Shown: in pieces, positions 59,351-64,000 of the stretch
Layout of the letters: each line of letters opens with the position of its first letter
How positions within the stretch are numbered: position 1 is the stretch's first letter
The notes under the pieces: generated by a model
What the model was told of the DNA's origin: nothing
Databases searched by the model: none
Seen by the model: the letters and a program-made list of their open reading frames with translations, nothing else
Made by a program: the position numbers and the translations under genes
From: Pannonibacter phragmitetus_B
Lineage (GTDB): Bacteria; Pseudomonadota; Alphaproteobacteria; Rhizobiales; Stappiaceae
DNA length: 64,000 bases
Assembly (NCBI RefSeq): GCF_050510895.1
Contig: NZ_JBNINT010000002.1
Location: forward strand, 160,727-224,726
Direction: 5' to 3'

Positions 59351-60826
59351 ATGACCGAAACCGTTTCCCGCCCCGACCGCTTCCGCCTGTCGCCCCGCCT
59401 TGAGATCAGCCGGGCGCTGACGGGGCTGTGGCAGGTGGCCGATATCGAGCGCAAGAGCGGCGCCATCGACCCGGAGACCGGCGCGGACTGGCTGGACGCC
59501 TATGTGCGGCAGGGCTTCGACACCTTCGACATGGCCGACCATTACGGCACCTCGGAAATTCTGGCAGGCCGGATGCTGTCCCGCCACGCCGGCAAAAGCC
59601 CCCGTCCGCTTGCCTTCACCAAATGGTGCCCGGAGCCGGGGCCGATGACGGCGGAGATTGTCCGCGCCGGCGTGCAGGAGCGGCTGGACCGGCTGGGAGT
59701 AGCCAGCGTCGATCTGCTGCAATTCCACTGGTGGAGCTTCGAGCACCCCGGCTGGCTGGACGCGCTGCACGAGCTGGCGAAGTTGCAGCAGGAAGGGCTG
59801 ATCGACGGCATCGGCGTCACCAATTTCGATGCGGCCCATCTGCATCTGGCACTGGCCGACGGGGTGCCGCTGCTGACCAATCAGGTTTCCTTCTCGCTGG
59901 TGGACAGGCGCGCCGCCGGGCCGCTGGCGGAAGTTTGCGCCACGCATGGGGTGCATCTCTTCGGCTATGGCACGCTCTGCGGCGGCTTCCTGTCGGACAA
60001 GTGGCTGGGTCAGCGCGAGCCGCTGGACATCAATGACTGGAGCAAGATGAAGTACAAGCGCTTCATCGACGTGACCGGCGGCTGGGATGCCTTCCAGACC
60101 CTGCTGTCCACCGCCCGCCAGATCGCGGACCGGCACGGGGTTTCCATCTCCAACGTCGCAACCCGCTGGGTGCTGGAGCAGCGGCAGGTGGCGGGCGTGA
60201 TCATCGGCGCAAGGCTGGGCGAGGCCATGCACACGGATGGCAACCTCAAGCTCTTCTCCTTTGCCCTTGATGCGGAGGATCATGGCAAGCTTGCAGAGGC
60301 TTTCGCGCAAATGCAGGCCGTTCCGGGCGACTGCGGCGATGAATACCGCAAGCCGCCGTTCCTCACCGCCTCGGGCGATCTCAGCCACCATCTCGACCAG
60401 ATGCCGCTGGCCAATACGACGGAGGCCGTGCCCCACCGCCCCGGCGCCACGCGGGTGCTGACCGGATCGGAGTGGGAGGATATCGCGGGCTATTGCAGGG
60501 CGCAGCGCATCGGTGACCGCATTCTGGTTTCCGGCACCACCGCCACCGCCGGCAGCAGCCGCCCGGTGGCGCCGGGCGATGCCGCAGCGCAGACGACCTA
60601 TATCCTCGACAAGATCCTTGCCGCACTGACAGCCCTTGGCGCCAGCGCCGAGGATGTGGTGCGCACCCGCGTCTACCTCACCGACCCAAACGACGCCCTG
60701 CCAGTCTCCCGCGCCCATGGCCGCATCTTCGGCCCCATCAAACCCGCCAACACCCTGCTGGCAGTGGCCAAACTCATCGGCGACTACAAGGTGGAAATCG
60801 AAGCCGAAGCCATCCTGCGCGGCTGA
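59351..60826 (+). CDS. Aldo/keto reductase-RidA fusion protein
   Basis: About 491 residues, one uninterrupted frame. Residues about 15-335 form an aldo/keto reductase with an intact tetrad (Asp60, Tyr65, Lys91, His126: FDMADHYG, AFTKW, LLQFHWW). Residues about 375-491 form a RidA/YjgF domain (GDRILVSGTTATAG, ALGASAEDVVRTRVYLTDPNDALPVSRAHGRIFG, VEIEAEAI). RidA enzymes hydrolyse reactive enamines/imines. The Arg normally in the P-A-R motif is Asn467 here (KPANTLL), as in Rid subgroups with unassigned activity. The AKR half is a paralogue of the one at 56845-57929. Confidence 0.85.
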   Translation: MTETVSRPDRFRLSPRLEISRALTGLWQVADIERKSGAIDPETGADWLDAYVRQGFDTFDMADHYGTSEILAGRMLSRHAGKSPRPLAFTKWCPEPGPMTAEIVRAGVQERLDRLGVASVDLLQFHWWSFEHPGWLDALHELAKLQQEGLIDGIGVTNFDAAHLHLALADGVPLLTNQVSFSLVDRRAAGPLAEVCATHGVHLFGYGTLCGGFLSDKWLGQREPLDINDWSKMKYKRFIDVTGGWDAFQTLLSTARQIADRHGVSISNVATRWVLEQRQVAGVIIGARLGEAMHTDGNLKLFSFALDAEDHGKLAEAFAQMQAVPGDCGDEYRKPPFLTASGDLSHHLDQMPLANTTEAVPHRPGATRVLTGSEWEDIAGYCRAQRIGDRILVSGTTATAGSSRPVAPGDAAAQTTYILDKILAALTALGASAEDVVRTRVYLTDPNDALPVSRAHGRIFGPIKPANTLLAVAKLIGDYKVEIEAEAILRG

Positions 60827-60866
60827 GCGGCAGGTCCATTACCGGCTCGTGCTTGCTCCAGCGTAT

Positions 60867-61441
60867 TCAGGTGGCAGCTAATCTCTCCGCTTCCCGCCTG
60901 AATGCGCTGCGCAGGTGTTCCTCTGCGCTGTCCGGATCAAGTTCGGGATCGCCGGCCAGCAGCAGCCCCGCCAGACCGTCGCGGAGCGCCTCAAGCCGCA
61001 GAGCGGTGGCGCGTGGGTTGCTCAGGTGCCACGAGGCATCCGCCGAGCCGCTGAGCAAAATGTCTGCAAGCCCCTGGCGCAAGCGTACCCGCGCTGCGGA
61101 CAGCGCTTCGGCCAGCGGAGCATCTTTCACTGCAAGAGACTCTGCCTCGATCCACAAGCGCCAAAAGGGCCGGGCTTCCGGCAAAAACTCTCGCTCATAA
61201 ACCGCTCCAGAGCTTCCGCCGCACTCTCGCCCTCCCGGTGCAGATCTGCCGCCACAGCGTCAAAAATTGCGGCCCAGGCCTGCGCCCTCAAGTCCGGCCA
61301 GCGGAAATAGTGGTTCAGCAAACCAGTCCCGACACCGGCACGCTCTGTCACCATCCTGGTCTGCACTGCCAAAAGCCCCTGCTCCATCAGCAGTTCGGCG
61401 GTAGCAGACAGAATACGGCTGCGCTTGCCCATGGCAGTCAT
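60867..61441 (-). CDS. TetR-family repressor (one frame break)
   Basis: About 191 residues if one base is added to the A run at 61183-61187 (ESFLPEARPFWRLWIEAESLAV). The HTH reads ILSATAELLMEQGLLAVQTRMVTERAGVGTGLLNHYFRWPDL. It is divergent from the DUF418 gene; two palindromes in the shared promoter are its probable operators. Confidence 0.85.
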
Positions 61442-61458
61442 TCGGAACTCCTTGACAG

Positions 61459-61497
61459 ATTGAGCGCTCGCTCAATATAAGTTGAGCAAGTGCTCAA
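61459..61497. promoter_or_regulatory. Tandem TetR operators
   Basis: ATTGAGCG-ct-CGCTCAAT (61459-61476) and TTGAGCA-ag-TGCTCAA (61482-61497) are two perfect dyads with the same half-site (TTGAGC). They are centred 22 bp apart, between the tetR start (61441) and the DUF418 start (61514). Confidence 0.75.
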
Positions 61498-61513
61498 TGG
61501 AGATCATAGCCCA

Positions 61514-62614
61514 ATGGCGGCAGAGCGCAATCAGGCAGTCGACATGGTACGGGCGATTGCCCTGTTCGGCATCGCGGTGGTCAACCTGCCATTCCTGGCG
61601 CTCCCGGCGGACGCCACCCTATACCTGCCGGCAGATGGTATCGACCGGATCGCAGTGGTTCTGGTGGAGCTGCTGTTCCAGGCAAAGTTCTTTCTGCTTT
61701 TCTCTTTCATTTTCGGTTGGGGAATAGAGATCCAGTTCCGGGCTGCAAACCAGAAAGGCGCATCTTTCGCCCGGCGGTTCAGCCGGCGGCTGGCGTGTCT
61801 TGCAGTCCTTGGCATGCTGCATGCCACGCTGGTTTTCACCGGAGATATACTGCTGCTCTATGCCTTGCTCGGGCTTGTGGCATGGGCCGCCAGACCTCTG
61901 CCCACCCGCAGTCTTCTGATGCTGGCTGCCGGACTTGTCCCGGTTGCCGCAGGGTGCCTCATTCTTCTTGGGCTCATGCTGCAAGGCTCCGTTGTTCCCC
62001 CGGACACCCCAAACCTTGGCGGCAGCTTCATCGAGGCGGTTCACGCCCGTTGGCGGGACTGGCCAGACAGCTTCGGTTTTCTGGTTCTTTTCCAGGGGCA
62101 CCTTGCACTGGCCGCCTTCCTGGCAGGAATAACGGCAGCAAGGACCGGTTTCTTTGAGACGGGCAACTTGACCGCTGCCAGGTTAAAACGCGCAGTACCG
62201 CTTCTTCTGGCCGCAGGTCTTGTCCTGAACAGCGGCTATGTGCTGGGCCTTCATTCGGACGTTTTGCCACCTGCCTTGACGCTCGCGGGCCTAAGCGGCC
62301 TCGCCCTCGGCGGTCCGGTGCTGGCGCTTGCCTGGCTCGGGATGATCCTGATGGCAGCTGACAGGATCAGACTTCCAGGCTTCCTCATTCTCGCGGGCAG
62401 AAACTCGCTCACCTGTTATGTCCTGCAGGGCGTTCTGGCCGGGCTTGTGTTTGGCGGATATGGCCTTGGCCTGTTTGGCACACTTGGCCAGATGGCATTG
62501 CTGCCGCTCTCCCTTGGCCTAACGGTTCTGTCCATGGTTTTGACATCAGCATTCGCGCGTGTCTTTGGCCACGGCCCCCTGGAGCTTCTATTGCGCCGTG
62601 TCACTTACGGATGA
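61514..62614 (+). CDS. DUF418-family integral membrane protein
   Basis: About 366 residues with around ten hydrophobic helices. N-terminal DMVRAIALFGIAVVNLPF and FSFIFGWGIEIQ; C-terminal DUF418 pattern RIRLPGFLILAGRNSLTCYVLQGVLAGLVFGGYGLGL. The function is unknown; related proteins are linked to envelope or transport roles. I favour the ATG at 61514 (GGAG upstream) because a GTG at 61490 would lie inside the operator. Controlled by the divergent TetR. Confidence 0.85.
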   Translation: MAAERNQAVDMVRAIALFGIAVVNLPFLALPADATLYLPADGIDRIAVVLVELLFQAKFFLLFSFIFGWGIEIQFRAANQKGASFARRFSRRLACLAVLGMLHATLVFTGDILLLYALLGLVAWAARPLPTRSLLMLAAGLVPVAAGCLILLGLMLQGSVVPPDTPNLGGSFIEAVHARWRDWPDSFGFLVLFQGHLALAAFLAGITAARTGFFETGNLTAARLKRAVPLLLAAGLVLNSGYVLGLHSDVLPPALTLAGLSGLALGGPVLALAWLGMILMAADRIRLPGFLILAGRNSLTCYVLQGVLAGLVFGGYGLGLFGTLGQMALLPLSLGLTVLSMVLTSAFARVFGHGPLELLLRRVTYG

Positions 62615-62711
62615 CCCCGGAAGCGCTCTGCCTGCATAGAGTTCCTGCCGCCATCTGTTGCGTCACACCACTATTTGAAATTCTCAACTGAATTGACTTT
62701 TGTCATTCATA

Positions 62712-62725
62712 TTGATCAGCATCAA
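62712..62725 (+). promoter_or_regulatory. FNR/CRP-type anaerobic box
   Basis: TTGAT-cagc-ATCAA matches the FNR-family consensus TTGAT-N4-ATCAA exactly, 36 bp upstream of the DUF2946-like ATG. This implies oxygen- or NO-responsive expression of the nos genes. Confidence 0.85.
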
Positions 62726-62760
62726 AGAAGACAGCGGTCCGCCGTGGTTTCCTCGCGGCC

Positions 62761-63164
62761 ATGTTCAACCGGCTGCACCATTCCTTGTTGTCGATCCTTC
62801 TGGCTTGCCTGCTTGTTTTTACAGGGACAGCGAGCGGGATGGCGGCGGCGCATGCCGGAATGCCTGATACAGGAACTGCCGCCGGTGTGATGCAGATCGT
62901 CATCTGCAGCGCGGATGGCGCAAGCCGGACGGTCTATCTGGATGCGGCAGGCAACGTTGCCGAAGCACCGCAGAAAAAGAGCTGCTGCACCGGAGATTGC
63001 GCCGATTGCACCCTGTGCTCGCAGCCAGCCGCAGACCGGACTGCCGGAGCCTCTCTCCTTCTTCCCCTCCCAAGCTCCCACGCCTTGCAAGGTCACGCAG
63101 CCCCCGGACAGAGGCTTGTCCGGGGAGCGCCTCCGCGCGGGCACCTCCAAGGACAGGCACATGA
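62761..63164 (+). CDS. Small Cys-rich exported protein, DUF2946-like (one frame break)
   Basis: About 134 residues with a signal peptide (SLLSILLACLLVFTGTASG), then MQIVICSADGASRTVYLDAAGN and CCTGDCADCTLC. These paired cysteines may bind copper or another metal. Adding one base to the C run at 63101-63105 ends the gene normally (ASARAPPRTGT, stop 63162-63164) with an ATGA overlap to nosR. Such small proteins occur beside copper-enzyme genes, so a role in supplying copper to nitrous oxide reductase is possible (inference). Confidence 0.7.
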
Positions 63165-64000
63165 TCCGCCTTCTGCTCCTCTTGTGTGCAGCCTTGTTGC
63201 TGCCCGCCATGGCCAGCGCCCAGCAGGCCGCCCCCTCCCATCTGTCCCGGTTCCTGCCGCAGGTTCCCGCCGCGAGCCTTGTCGAGGGGGCCGAGGGCTA
63301 TGGTGCCATTCACTCCGGTCTGCCGGTTGCCGATGTTCTGAGCGGCGGCAAGACAGTGGCCTATGCCTTTGTCACCTCGGATTTCACCAGCACCACAGGC
63401 TATTCCGGCAAGCCCATCCATGTGATGGCCGCCATCGGCACCGACGGGCTGCTGAAGGGCGTGAAGCTGCTGAAGCACTCCGAGCCCATCGTTCTCGTCG
63501 GCATTCCCGAAGCGCGAATGGTGGAGCTGATCGAGGGCTACAAGGGTCTCGACATTGCAAAGGAAGCCGCGTCCGGCGGCTCCAGCCACGACCTCAAGAT
63601 CATTTCGGGCGCAACCGTCACGGTGATGGTGATCGACGATTCCGTCGTGCGCGCCAGCATCAAGGTAGCGCGCAGCCTCGGACTTGGCGGGCTTTCCGCG
63701 GAACGCCCCGCTACAGGCCCGCAGCGTGTCATTGATCCTAACGTGAAAGCCGCGGACGACTGGCTGACCCAGACCGGAGACGGCACCATCCGCCGCCTGT
63801 CGCTGGACGTCGCGCAGGTCAATGCCGCCTTTGCCGCCCTGCCGGACCAGCGCGCCGCAGAGCGCCCGGAGGAAGGCCCGGCGGATGCCACCTTCATCGA
63901 CCTTTATGCCACGCTCGTCAGCATTCCCGGCATCGGCGAAAGCCTGCTGGAGCCGGGCGAGAAGGCGGCGATCGATGCCTGGCTGAAGCCGGGGGACAGC
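63161..64000 (+). CDS. nosR: NosR/NirI-family membrane flavoprotein, N-terminal part (runs off the window)
   Basis: 280 codons to the window end. Signal/leader MIRLLLLLCAALLLPAMASA, then the typical HLSRFLPQVPAASLVEGAEGYGAIHSGLPVADVL. The periplasmic FMN-binding domain has SGATVTVMVIDDSVVRA, with Thr152 as the expected covalent FMN site. NosR is needed for electron transfer to and expression of nitrous oxide reductase. The membrane helices and 4Fe-4S ferredoxin part lie beyond the window. Translationally coupled to the upstream DUF2946-like gene. Confidence 0.88.
   Translation, partial: MIRLLLLLCAALLLPAMASAQQAAPSHLSRFLPQVPAASLVEGAEGYGAIHSGLPVADVLSGGKTVAYAFVTSDFTSTTGYSGKPIHVMAAIGTDGLLKGVKLLKHSEPIVLVGIPEARMVELIEGYKGLDIAKEAASGGSSHDLKIISGATVTVMVIDDSVVRASIKVARSLGLGGLSAERPATGPQRVIDPNVKAADDWLTQTGDGTIRRLSLDVAQVNAAFAALPDQRAAERPEEGPADATFIDLYATLVSIPGIGESLLEPGEKAAIDAWLKPGDS

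Overview
The window is GC-rich, densely coded DNA from an alphaproteobacterium, most likely of the Hyphomicrobiales (Rhizobiales). This rests on the gene repertoire (sorbitol/mannitol smo-mtlK operon, homoprotocatechuate meta-cleavage genes, several periplasmic-binding-protein transporters, NosR) and on four copies of a ~145-bp palindromic intergenic element that resembles rhizobial intergenic mosaic elements. The species cannot be named from sequence alone. No rRNA, tRNA, CRISPR array, insertion sequence or prophage was seen.

Layout. 1-4.3 kb: a two-partner secretion locus, with the 5' part of a filamentous-haemagglutinin-like exoprotein (strict 42-residue repeats) and its outer-membrane transporter. 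4.6-7.3 kb: a GAF-GGDEF protein and a membrane-anchored protein of unknown function. 7.4-17.5 kb: a metal-chelate or vitamin-type uptake cluster (TonB receptor, IclR regulator, FecCD-type ABC transporter) that also carries a flavin-dependent monooxygenase and a PLP lyase. 17.5-19.2 kb: an AT-rich island with a secreted delta-60-repeat protein. 19.3-22.1 kb: a TetR regulator divergent from a DgcA-like flavin oxidoreductase. 22.1-29.1 kb: homoprotocatechuate catabolism (hpaR, hpaF, E, D, G, H, I), without the hpaBC hydroxylase. 29.1-40.1 kb: an amino-acid-type ABC transporter with a flavin/2Fe-2S dehydrogenase set, an aldehyde dehydrogenase, DapB- and DapA-like enzymes and a saccharopine/lysine-dehydrogenase-like enzyme. 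40.1-41.6 kb: a HipBA toxin-antitoxin pair. 41.8-52.1 kb: a polyol operon (SorC regulator, ABC transporter, sorbitol and mannitol dehydrogenases, HAD phosphatase, FGGY kinase). 52.2-60.8 kb: a branched-chain-amino-acid-type ABC transporter with two related aldo/keto reductases, one fused to a RidA domain, a TIGR04076-like protein and a GntR regulator. 60.9-62.6 kb: a TetR repressor divergent from a DUF418 membrane protein. 62.7-64 kb: start of a denitrification (nos) locus behind a perfect FNR-type box.

About 25 single-base reading-frame breaks occur in otherwise well-conserved genes. Nearly all are repaired by adding one base, usually to a run of C or G. This points to homopolymer-compression errors in the assembly, not real gene decay, so I describe these loci as single genes spanning the break.

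The most interesting parts are the dapA/dapB-containing catabolic cluster, which could run the diaminopimelate entry steps backwards; the AKR-RidA fusion beside an AKR that lacks the catalytic histidine; the receptor/monooxygenase/PLP-lyase uptake cluster; and several clean operators.
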